Assembly: GCA_027325115.1 (NCBI GenBank)
Contig: DAHWFG010000030.1
Location: 1 to 7,890 of the forward strand
DNA length: 7,890 nucleotides
Origin: JAKBCQ01 sp021807585
GTDB lineage: Bacteria; Planctomycetota; Planctomycetia; Isosphaerales; Isosphaeraceae
Direction: 5' to 3'
Each line of letters opens with the position of its first letter. Position 1 is the first letter of the stretch. Below are positions 1 to 6,421 of this stretch, piece by piece. The notes beneath the pieces are model-generated. The model was not told the DNA's origin. It saw only the letters and a program-made list of their open reading frames with translations, and ran no database searches. Made by a program: the position numbers and the translations under genes.

Positions 1-33
1 TTCTTTCATCACGACGTCATACTTTTTCGCCAT
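1..33 (-). CDS. 5' end of an unidentified gene (11 codons, runs off the left edge)
   Basis: An ATG on the minus strand at 33-31 opens a frame reading MAKKYDVVMKE to the window edge. A strong Shine-Dalgarno, GGAGG at 44-40, sits six bases upstream, which is what makes this start credible. The short basic start followed by a hydrophobic strand (YDVV) would suit a small soluble cytoplasmic protein. It lacks the GxGxxG that would follow in a Rossmann-type flavoprotein. Eleven residues are too few to name the product. The gene is divergent from the tolC-like gene, with about 1 kb between them. I see no convincing promoter close upstream. Confidence 0.5.
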   Translation of the reverse strand, partial: MAKKYDVVMKE

Positions 34-39
34 GGAGCG

Positions 40-44
40 CCTCC
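40..44 (-). promoter_or_regulatory. Shine-Dalgarno of the left-edge gene
   Basis: On the minus strand this reads GGAGG, six bases before the ATG at 33-31. It decides that start codon. Confidence 0.55.
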
Positions 45-206
45 GGGTTTCCTAAGAGGATTGGAAAGGATGCGATAAAAGCCGCTGAACTAGGTTTCGG
101 TTTCGAACGTTTAGTTGATCAGCGAATCAGTGAAATCCTAACAGATCGACGCGAGCGCAGCGCCTTGACGAGCGCGGGTCGTCAGAAGCGATGCTCGCCG
201 GAAGGC

Positions 207-239
207 GATTGATCGAGGAGATCGTCGAGTCGATCAATC
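207..239. repeat. Perfect 10 bp inverted repeat, 13 nt loop
   Basis: GATTGATCGA (207-216) is matched exactly by TCGATCAATC (230-239) across a 13-base loop. No T-run follows on either strand, so it is not an intrinsic terminator. It could be an operator, an RNA hairpin or chance; GATC/CGATCG-type words are common throughout this DNA, which raises the chance explanation. Confidence 0.4.
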
Positions 240-442
240 ATTCGAGAAGCCTGATTCGGGCCGATTGGAAAAGCCGATTTCGGCGGATGATTCCAACCCG
301 TAGCGCGGGTTTGGGGTTGGTGGTTTGCGCGATCCGGAAATCGTAAGTCGTTATTTTAAAGGATGTTAACTCGGCGACCAACTCGACCGCCGAATCAGGA
401 AACGACTCCTCAAGTGCCGTTTGAATACAAGCGTGAAACGTA

Positions 443-523
443 AGCGAGTGCTTTGTTTTTTTCCTACCGGACGCTTTCGCGGGCGCTCCGGTCTCGCATT
501 CCCCGAGTACGAACGCACTCGCT
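443..523. repeat. Nested inverted repeats in the gap, possible structured RNA
   Basis: The outer arms AGCGAGTGC (443-451) and GCACTCGCT (515-523) are perfectly complementary over 9 bp. Inside them ACCGGA (466-471) pairs with TCCGGT (487-492), leaving a 15-base GC-rich loop. A seven-T run (456-462) lies on the 5' side of the inner stem, the wrong side for a plus-strand terminator, and on the minus strand it becomes A's, so neither strand makes an intrinsic terminator. A folded transcript or an intergenic repeat element is possible. I recognise no RNA family. Confidence 0.35.
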
Positions 524-610
524 CGATCTACATGTCTGTATTATTAATAAATATCTAGATTAAGACCGCAAAGCGCGACGATCAAAATGGAGCGTCGTGT
601 TCGACTAGAA

Positions 611-640
611 TAGACCGCCTCATAAGTATATTCATATAAT
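611..640 (+). promoter_or_regulatory. Candidate sigma-70-type promoter in an AT-rich island
   Basis: TATAAT at 635-640 is a perfect -10 match. TAGACC at 611-616 matches four of six -35 positions, with an 18-base spacer. It lies at the edge of an AT-rich island. It would start transcription near 647 towards the tolC-like gene, giving a leader of over 400 bases, or it could serve the short frame at 670. The AT-richness makes a chance TATAAT fairly likely. Confidence 0.3.
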
Positions 641-1057
641 TAGTTATATTAATTACATACAAGTGTATTATGAAGCGTTCCCGGCGGCGAGCGAATCGGG
701 AATCGCTCTTTTATGAAGAAGAGGCGAGGAGTTTGATCGTGAATCACGGCTCGTTCGTTGTCTCTCCGATCTTGAACACCCCGGGTGAACGGTCTCCAGG
801 ATCAACGCCGTTTTTTTCATCCCAAGCCGATTCCGAACGTTCCGAATGATCGTGTTGGATGAATTTTGCTTCATCGTGCGATTACGAGGGTTGTTTTGGA
901 CGATGAATACCGTGTGCTCGCTCAAAGGCGCAGTCGTCGCTCCTCCTCGTCGCGGCCCGGTTTCGGATCGCAAGTCAATCGCTTGACACAAGTTAAGGGG
1001 GATTCCGGCCGATCCCGGACGGCGGTCTCGCGAGCTTTTCCATGCTTGATTGTTAGT

Positions 1058-1067
1058 GAAGAGAGAG
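1058..1067 (+). promoter_or_regulatory. Ribosome binding site of the tolC-like gene
   Basis: GAAGAGAGAG is a purine-rich, Shine-Dalgarno-like tract ending six bases before the ATG at 1074. It favours that start over the in-frame TTG at 1050, which has no comparable tract before it. Confidence 0.5.
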
Positions 1068-1073
1068 TTCGCC

Positions 1074-3251
1074 ATGAATCGATCGCGGAAGAAACTTAAG
1101 CGAATCGCTCATCACCTCGCCGCGGTTTCGTCGATCGTTTTGGCCGCGGGAGCGATCTTCGCAGCGCCTCCCGCCGATTCGACGCCGCCGAACGCTTCCG
1201 CGACCGAGCCGGCGGTCACCTTTTCGACGCGATCGACCGACGCCGCCGACGTTCGAGCGGAACGACCCAACCGAGGAATTCGCGGCTGGTTGTCACGTCG
1301 CAAACCCGAAGCAAATCGCGCCGACTCGCGACCCGACATGATTCGATCGAATCCCAACCCAAACATTCATCAAACACCCTCTCATTCCGATTTCAATCAC
1401 GCGAACGCTCGACCGAACGCCGCCGGGTTGTCCACGGGCGCCGCGAATTCCACAAATGATTATTCTTCTGGAAACGTTGAACCGAGGCGTTCGAATCCGG
1501 TACCGGCGGCGAACCGATCGTCGTACGAGGCATTAGGGATCGCTCCCAAACCGATTCAAGCGATGAATTCTCGAACGGTCCCGGCGAGCGAAACGCCTCG
1601 TCCGCGATCGATCGTCGCGACGGCGAACGGGGCGAACCCGCGACAGGGATCAGATCCCTCGCCAAACGGTCAAAGACAAACTCAATCGAACATGCGAGCA
1701 CTCGATCCTCTTGTGTTCCAGATGAAAGCGAACGGGGCTCAGCTCGGCGATTCGGGAGTCGGTTCGCTCGCACCGGCGCGACCGCCGAACGTCGATACGA
1801 GTCCGCTGGCATCTCCTTCAAATTTCGCCGCGGGGTCGAGCGAGGTTTTGAGCGGTCGACCGATCAGCCTTCAAGCCGCGCTTTATGGAGCGGTGACGGG
1901 GAATCCCGATCTGATCGCGCTTCGGCAGGGGAACGTCGCATCGGCCGAGGCGGTCGAGGCGGCCAAGCAATTTCCGACGACGCTCAACCCGACGCTCTGG
2001 ATCGACTTCCGACCCGTCAACCTCGTTCCCCCGGACACGTTCGGCGGCGGCCGAGCGGGCCGAAACGTCCCCAAGGGGTATCAAGTCGGCAAACAATATA
2101 TCTACGTATCTTGGCGTCAACCGATCGAGCTCAAGCATCAGACGACGCACCGCGCCGCGATCGCGCAAGCGGCGTATGATCAGCAGCAGTGGATGGTCGT
2201 TTTGGCCGAGATGACGTCACTTGTGCAGACATATCGATTTTATCAAACCGCAGCGTATCGTCGCGAGAAGCGACGGATCGCGAGGGATCTGGCGGATTTC
2301 AATCAAAAGTTATTGGGATCTTTGCATCGACGTTTGGAGGCGGGCCAAACGCTCCCCGCGGATGTGGCGCTCGCCGAGGTTGAGAGCCAGGCGACGATCC
2401 AGCAATACGAGGCGGCGCGGCAAGATTACGCGACGGCGCTGACCGACCTGCAGAATCAGATCGGAGTTCCGGAGACCGCGGGACGGATCGAGCCGCTCGA
2501 TCGGATCGTTCTCCCCAATTTAATACCCGATATTGACGAGAATGCTTTGATTCAGATTGCGCTTTGTTCGCGTCCCGAGATTTTCGCGGCGCGGGCGATG
2601 ACCGAAGGGGCGCACGCGGCGATGAGACTGGCGAACGCGGATCGGACGCCGAGTCCGATCATTGGACCCGAATATGAGAGCGACGAAGTGGCGGTTCAGT
2701 ATTTCGGATTTGTTTGGATTCAGCCGATTCCGCTCTTGAATAATGGAACCCCCCTGCTCCGCCAGCGCGAGGCCGAGTATCGCCGCGCCTTGGTCGCGTT
2801 GCAGCAGATCGAGCAACGAACGGTCGCGCAGGTGAAGGCTTCGCTGGCGAAGTGGAGACAATCACAAACACTTGTGGAACGAACGAACTCTTTGACGGAT
2901 TCGCTGAAGAAACAAGTCGATTCGATCGAACGGTTGTTCGACGCGGGTCAAACCGACCTCAACAAGCTTTACCAGGCGCGACAACGGTTGATCCAGCTTG
3001 AGAACGCGCGGCTCGACGCGATCTGGCAGGCGACTCAGGCTCAGGCGGATCTTCTGACGGCGCTCGGCGCTCCGACTTTGATCGCATCGCTCCGCGGTCG
3101 GATGCAAAACGGCGGGGGAGAATCGACCGCGACGGCGCCTCCCGCGACTCCCGTCGGTGTTCAATCGAACGAGACGCGGATCGAACCTCCCGCGTCGAAT
3201 TCCCCCGCCGCGGGCGGCGACTCGCCGTTCGGATCCGGAGCGCCGCGTTGA
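1074..3251 (+). CDS. TolC-family outer-membrane efflux protein with long N-terminal extension
   Basis: Outer-membrane channel of the TolC/OEP family, 725 aa from the ATG at 1074. I preferred this start to the in-frame TTG at 1050 because of its purine-rich RBS and because it begins a normal signal peptide: a basic RSRKKLKR segment, then LAAVSSIVLAAGAIFA, with likely cleavage after AIFA. There is no lipobox Cys. Residues about 30-262 are low-complexity (Asn, Pro, Ser, Arg, Ala). The TolC core begins near 263 (ISLQAALYGAVTGNPDL) and shows the family's tandem duplication: AGQT recurs at 423-426 and 624-627, each in a long helical segment, and each half is preceded by a strand-rich part (about 303-345 and 529-556). 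The C-terminal 50 residues are Pro/Ala/Gly/Ser-rich. TolC itself is under 500 aa, so the extension is the oddity. No pump or adaptor gene is nearby, so the substrate is unknown. CGA is the main Arg codon. The family is near certain; export substrate and partners are not. Confidence 0.9.
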   Translation: MNRSRKKLKRIAHHLAAVSSIVLAAGAIFAAPPADSTPPNASATEPAVTFSTRSTDAADVRAERPNRGIRGWLSRRKPEANRADSRPDMIRSNPNPNIHQTPSHSDFNHANARPNAAGLSTGAANSTNDYSSGNVEPRRSNPVPAANRSSYEALGIAPKPIQAMNSRTVPASETPRPRSIVATANGANPRQGSDPSPNGQRQTQSNMRALDPLVFQMKANGAQLGDSGVGSLAPARPPNVDTSPLASPSNFAAGSSEVLSGRPISLQAALYGAVTGNPDLIALRQGNVASAEAVEAAKQFPTTLNPTLWIDFRPVNLVPPDTFGGGRAGRNVPKGYQVGKQYIYVSWRQPIELKHQTTHRAAIAQAAYDQQQWMVVLAEMTSLVQTYRFYQTAAYRREKRRIARDLADFNQKLLGSLHRRLEAGQTLPADVALAEVESQATIQQYEAARQDYATALTDLQNQIGVPETAGRIEPLDRIVLPNLIPDIDENALIQIALCSRPEIFAARAMTEGAHAAMRLANADRTPSPIIGPEYESDEVAVQYFGFVWIQPIPLLNNGTPLLRQREAEYRRALVALQQIEQRTVAQVKASLAKWRQSQTLVERTNSLTDSLKKQVDSIERLFDAGQTDLNKLYQARQRLIQLENARLDAIWQATQAQADLLTALGAPTLIASLRGRMQNGGGESTATAPPATPVGVQSNETRIEPPASNSPAAGGDSPFGSGAPR

Positions 3252-3322
3252 TTCGATAAACGACCGAATCGCTCGCGTATAAGATAATATAGTGATATGA
3301 TAGCTCTATTGAATCAACTGAT

Positions 3323-3361
3323 ATCTGCATATTCGCAGATTTGCTTTTCGATTTATTTTTT
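3323..3361 (+). terminator. Probable intrinsic terminator of the tolC-like gene
   Basis: ATCTGC (3323-3328) pairs with GCAGAT (3335-3340) around a six-base loop. A T-rich tract follows, including TTTT at 3344-3347 and TTTTTT at 3356-3361. The stem is short and moderate in GC, so it is a weak-looking terminator, but its place, about 70 bases after the tolC stop, is right. The T-tract overlaps the last codons and stop (3355-3353) of the converging kinase gene. Confidence 0.5.
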
Positions 3362-6316
3362 ATAGGAGTCGGGGCCGACCTCGGCGGGAGGTGCGCCGAT
3401 CGCGACGGCGCCTTGACTTTGCGCCGGGAAATCGGCGGGGGAGAGCGATTCGGCGGGTTTTTTGGCGGCGGCGACGAATTCGGAGATCTCGCGCGCGTGC
3501 GAATCGGCGTCTTTTTGGGTGCGCAGCCAAGCGTCGGCGTCGGCTGGGGCGTCGGTCGATCCCGCGATCCATCCTGGACCTGCGACGTCGTACACATTAT
3601 CCGCCGCGGTCCAGATCAGGCTCGTTCGATCGAATTTCGCCGGCGATTTCCACGCCGCCAGGATCTTGACTCGAACCGCGTTGTTCTTGAATTCGATCGA
3701 CGCGGGATCCTCGGGAGAGAATCCCTCGATCGCGAGCGCCGCGGGGGCCATAATCGTGTTGTTAAGCATAACAAGCTCACGCTTGTTCTTGCCACGATTT
3801 GAAGGTTCATACCGCGCCCGCGCGATCCACGACTCCGCGGGCTCGCCTCCGCCTCCGCCGATCAACACGCATCCCTCGACCCGCGCCTTCGATTCGGAAT
3901 AAAGCTTTAAATCAAATGCGTGATCAAATCCTTGAATAAAACATCCCTTTGCTTCAAACATCCGTCCCTCGGCGACGACGACGGTCGATCCGGGAAGCGA
4001 TCGTTTTGTTCGGATCGAACAATAACGAAGCGTTGAATCTCCGGACGCCTCGACGAGCGACGGCGGTTTATCGAGCTTTTCGGGGTATTCGACCTCGATC
4101 GTCAACCCTAGAAGAAACAGCTTGCCGCCGGGTCGAACGCGAAAGACGGGGTCGCTTGATTGCGGTTTAAAGATCAATTTCGGCTTGATTCCGCGAGCCG
4201 GGCGGATTGTCATTGCGGCGTCGGGGACGAGGAACGCTTCTTTGGAGGTGACGACGAGGGGCTCGGGATCTCCCACGACGAGTTCAAAAGCACGATTTCC
4301 GCCGCGGCTGAACGCCTCGTCGAATTTCCAGATAACCTCTTCGTAACCGTCGGAGAAGCGGATCGCGAGCTTGGGAGGCGGTCCTTTGGGTTCGTCGTCT
4401 TCTTGCTGGATTTTCCGCAGGTTGGACGTGAGATCGACGGGTTTATCGATCGATCGCCACGATTGCATCGCGACGATTAAACCGACAATCAGCACGAGGA
4501 CCGCGACCGCGGATCCCGCGTAAATGAGCGTTTGTCGCATCCGCGCGGCTCGTTCGGGATCGAATTCAGACTTGGCGGCTTGGCGAGCCGGGGTTTCGAC
4601 CTTTTCGTCTTCGACCGGTTCTTGATCGGCGGCGGGAGCGGGCGTTTGGGCTTTTGGCTTATCCTTGCCGCGAGAGCCCGACGCCGAAGGCGAGCCCGCG
4701 TCGGTCGCGGCGCGTTTCGACGCTGAGGTCGAACTCGATCCCCCGACGACCGCGGCTTCGTGTTTCGGACCCGAATCAATATTGAGCGAGAGAAATGGTG
4801 AAACGCCGACGCCGCCGCTCGTCTTCGCGGGGGTATCGAGACCGATTTCGGTCGGCCAAACAAAATCCGCGGGATCGCGGACCGGAGCGACGGGTTCGGC
4901 TTTTGGCGACTCCACATTCGTCGCCGAGCGTGAGGCGGGCTTCGAACCAACGGTTTCGGTGACCGCCGGAGTCTTGGATGAATCGGATTCCTTGACGCCG
5001 CGGGACGTATCGGACGATTGAAGTTCGCCGCTGCTCGACCTCAACTCTGCGGGAATCGGTCGCGAATCGGCGACGGGGAGAGGCGTATCGATCGGCTTAT
5101 TAAAATCAATATTTAAAAACGCTAACGGATTTGTACCTCCGGTTTCGACGGCGGTCGGCGGAGGCGCGATGAACAGCGCGGGCCCCGCCGGGGGAAGCGC
5201 TGCGCTCTCGACGGTCACCGTCCCGGTCGCGCTCTTCCGACCGACGTCGGGCGTATCGAGCGCCTCGATGAACGGTTCGAGCGCGCGTGCGACGTCTTTG
5301 GGAGTGGAAAATCGCTTCGCGGGATCTTTCATCAACATTTTCGCCACGACGCGTTCAAGCCCCGGCGGTACGTCGGGAACAATCTTGCCCAAGGGTTCGG
5401 GCTCGGTAACCTGATGCGAATACAACTTCTCGGGAAGACTCGCGACGGGAAACGGAACCTGCCCCGCTATCATATGATAGATTGTACATCCTAACGAATA
5501 AATATCGCTGCGGGTGTCGACGTTGTGCGAATGTCGCGCCTGTTCTGGAGAAATATAATCAAACGTACCTACCGTTGCGCCGTCGCGGGTGACGGCTGCG
5601 TCCTCGCCCAGATCGATGGCCAACCCGAGGTCGGTCAACTTGGCGACCCCCTCGGGAGTCACGAGAATATTCCACGGGTTGACGTCGCGGTGGATCAAGT
5701 CTTTTTGCCGAGCGTGCTCAAGCCCGAGCGCAACCTGCTGAACGAGACGCGACGCGGCCGAACCCGAAAACGGACCCGACTCATTGATCATCTGCCCGAT
5801 CGTTTTCCCCTCGATAAATTCCATCACCAGATAACAACGACCGTTCGCCTCCCCCTCGTCGTAAATCCGCACCAAATGCTCGTGCTGAAGCTGAGCGCCA
5901 ACCCGCGCCTCACGCTGAAACCGCGCGATCGCACGCGGATTGTTCGTCCGCTCGGGCGAAAGAACCTTGATCGCCACCCGCCGATTTAATCGCGTATCAC
6001 GCGCCAGATAAACTCGACCCATCCCTCCTTGGCCAATTAAACTTAAAAGAATATATTTATCAATCTGAAACCCCGCCACCCGCCCGCTCATCAATTGCTG
6101 CGCCTGCCAAAGCGTAAGATGGCCCGACTCGACGGTTTGGCGAGCGAGTCGACGATCGATCGCGTCTTCGGTACGCTTCGCCTCGGGAATGAGATCCCAA
6201 CACGACTGCAATTTCTCGGCGTCAATCAATCCGCTGCGCAATGCCGATTGCCAAAATCGGGACGATCGGGGCTCGATCATGTTTCTTGATTCCGGCGATA
6301 AGAGACGTTTCACCAT
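3353..6316 (-). CDS. Membrane-anchored Ser/Thr protein kinase with extracytoplasmic beta-helix-like domain
   Basis: Hanks-type Ser/Thr kinase, 987 aa, probably a transmembrane sensor kinase. A helical prelude (1-87) leads into the kinase domain (about 88-350): glycine loop GQGGMG (95-100), VAIK Lys117, alpha-C Glu136, catalytic loop HRDVNPWN (209-216), Mg-binding Asp229 in DLG (for DFG), SPE (256-258) for APE, and Asp271 in DIYSLG. Asn213 stands where Ser/Thr kinases usually have Lys; Asp211 and Asn216 are kept. Residues about 350-592 are a low-complexity Pro/Ser/Ala linker. One membrane helix spans about 597-617, after a basic RAARMRQ, so the N-terminus should be cytoplasmic. The outer part (about 650-935) has recurring short strands with Cys/Asn turns (RYCSI, AKGCFI, VEGCVLI, LNNTI, KNNAV), suggesting a right-handed beta-helix; this fold is inferred. 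The start is uncertain: the ATG at 6316 has no Shine-Dalgarno, and Met13 (codon at 6280) is an alternative. The ligand and substrates are unknown. Confidence 0.92.
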   Translation of the reverse strand: MVKRLLSPESRNMIEPRSSRFWQSALRSGLIDAEKLQSCWDLIPEAKRTEDAIDRRLARQTVESGHLTLWQAQQLMSGRVAGFQIDKYILLSLIGQGGMGRVYLARDTRLNRRVAIKVLSPERTNNPRAIARFQREARVGAQLQHEHLVRIYDEGEANGRCYLVMEFIEGKTIGQMINESGPFSGSAASRLVQQVALGLEHARQKDLIHRDVNPWNILVTPEGVAKLTDLGLAIDLGEDAAVTRDGATVGTFDYISPEQARHSHNVDTRSDIYSLGCTIYHMIAGQVPFPVASLPEKLYSHQVTEPEPLGKIVPDVPPGLERVVAKMLMKDPAKRFSTPKDVARALEPFIEALDTPDVGRKSATGTVTVESAALPPAGPALFIAPPPTAVETGGTNPLAFLNIDFNKPIDTPLPVADSRPIPAELRSSSGELQSSDTSRGVKESDSSKTPAVTETVGSKPASRSATNVESPKAEPVAPVRDPADFVWPTEIGLDTPAKTSGGVGVSPFLSLNIDSGPKHEAAVVGGSSSTSASKRAATDAGSPSASGSRGKDKPKAQTPAPAADQEPVEDEKVETPARQAAKSEFDPERAARMRQTLIYAGSAVAVLVLIVGLIVAMQSWRSIDKPVDLTSNLRKIQQEDDEPKGPPPKLAIRFSDGYEEVIWKFDEAFSRGGNRAFELVVGDPEPLVVTSKEAFLVPDAAMTIRPARGIKPKLIFKPQSSDPVFRVRPGGKLFLLGLTIEVEYPEKLDKPPSLVEASGDSTLRYCSIRTKRSLPGSTVVVAEGRMFEAKGCFIQGFDHAFDLKLYSESKARVEGCVLIGGGGGEPAESWIARARYEPSNRGKNKRELVMLNNTIMAPAALAIEGFSPEDPASIEFKNNAVRVKILAAWKSPAKFDRTSLIWTAADNVYDVAGPGWIAGSTDAPADADAWLRTQKDADSHAREISEFVAAAKKPAESLSPADFPAQSQGAVAIGAPPAEVGPDSYKK

Positions 6317-6339
6317 GCCGCGCTCGCTTGATGTAAAAT

Positions 6340-6345
6340 ATTATA
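6340..6345 (-). promoter_or_regulatory. Candidate -10 box of the kinase gene
   Basis: The minus strand reads TATAAT here, 23 bases before the ATG at 6316. No good -35 lies at normal spacing (GGGTGT at 17 bases). A start site near 6333 would leave a leader of under 20 bases, without a Shine-Dalgarno. If used, this box lets the kinase be transcribed independently of wecB. Confidence 0.35.
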
Positions 6346-6350
6346 CAGGC

Positions 6351-6390
6351 CGAGCGAACGATACACCCCGGTTCCCACGCCGATCGCTCG
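6351..6390. repeat. 7 bp inverted repeat between wecB and the kinase gene
   Basis: CGAGCGA (6351-6357) is matched exactly by TCGCTCG (6384-6390), with 26 bases between. It lies after the wecB stop and spans the place where the kinase's -35 would fall. It could be an operator for the kinase, a weak terminator of wecB (the minus strand then runs into TATAATATTTTA), or chance. Confidence 0.25.
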
Positions 6391-6421
6391 ACCACTTTCA
6401 ACCCGCGGAAACCGCCGACGA

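Larger units (their letters stand above)
45..1057. other. Long stretch without a convincing gene
   Basis: About 1 kb separates the left-edge gene from the tolC-like gene. No frame gives a protein with recognisable family features. The best short frames are 191-346 (51 aa) and 670-849 (59 aa), both plus strand and both without a clear ribosome binding site. The stretch does contain a perfect 10 bp inverted repeat (207-239), a nested pair of inverted repeats (443-523), a markedly AT-rich island (about 535-570 and 620-670) and one promoter-like sequence (611-640). It could hold a structured RNA, a decayed gene or long untranslated leaders. The sequence alone does not decide between these. Confidence 0.6.

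Noticed and set aside
689..712. GAGCGA/TCGCTC hairpin followed by TTTT
   Set aside because: A 6 bp stem with an eight-base loop and only four T's, and no upstream transcription unit to terminate.
788..817. AACGG/CCGTT hairpin followed by seven T's, terminator-like
   Set aside because: Only a 5 bp stem with a 15-base loop and no gene clearly ending before it; too weak to call.
983..988. Perfect TTGACA upstream of the tolC-like gene
   Set aside because: No -10-like sequence lies 15-19 bases downstream (CGGCCG at the expected place), so it is not called as a promoter.
668..1075. Minus-strand frame of 135 aa upstream of tolC
   Set aside because: Arg/Ser-rich with no family features, no Shine-Dalgarno, and it overlaps the tolC start; typical of a chance frame in GC-rich DNA.
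866..1099. Plus-strand frame of 77 aa starting with TTG
   Set aside because: It overlaps the tolC start in another frame, has no ribosome binding site and reads as low-complexity Arg/Ser.
2959..3597. Minus-strand frame of 212 aa across the tolC/kinase junction
   Set aside because: A shadow frame overlapping both real genes, Arg/Ser/Pro-rich, with no protein family features.
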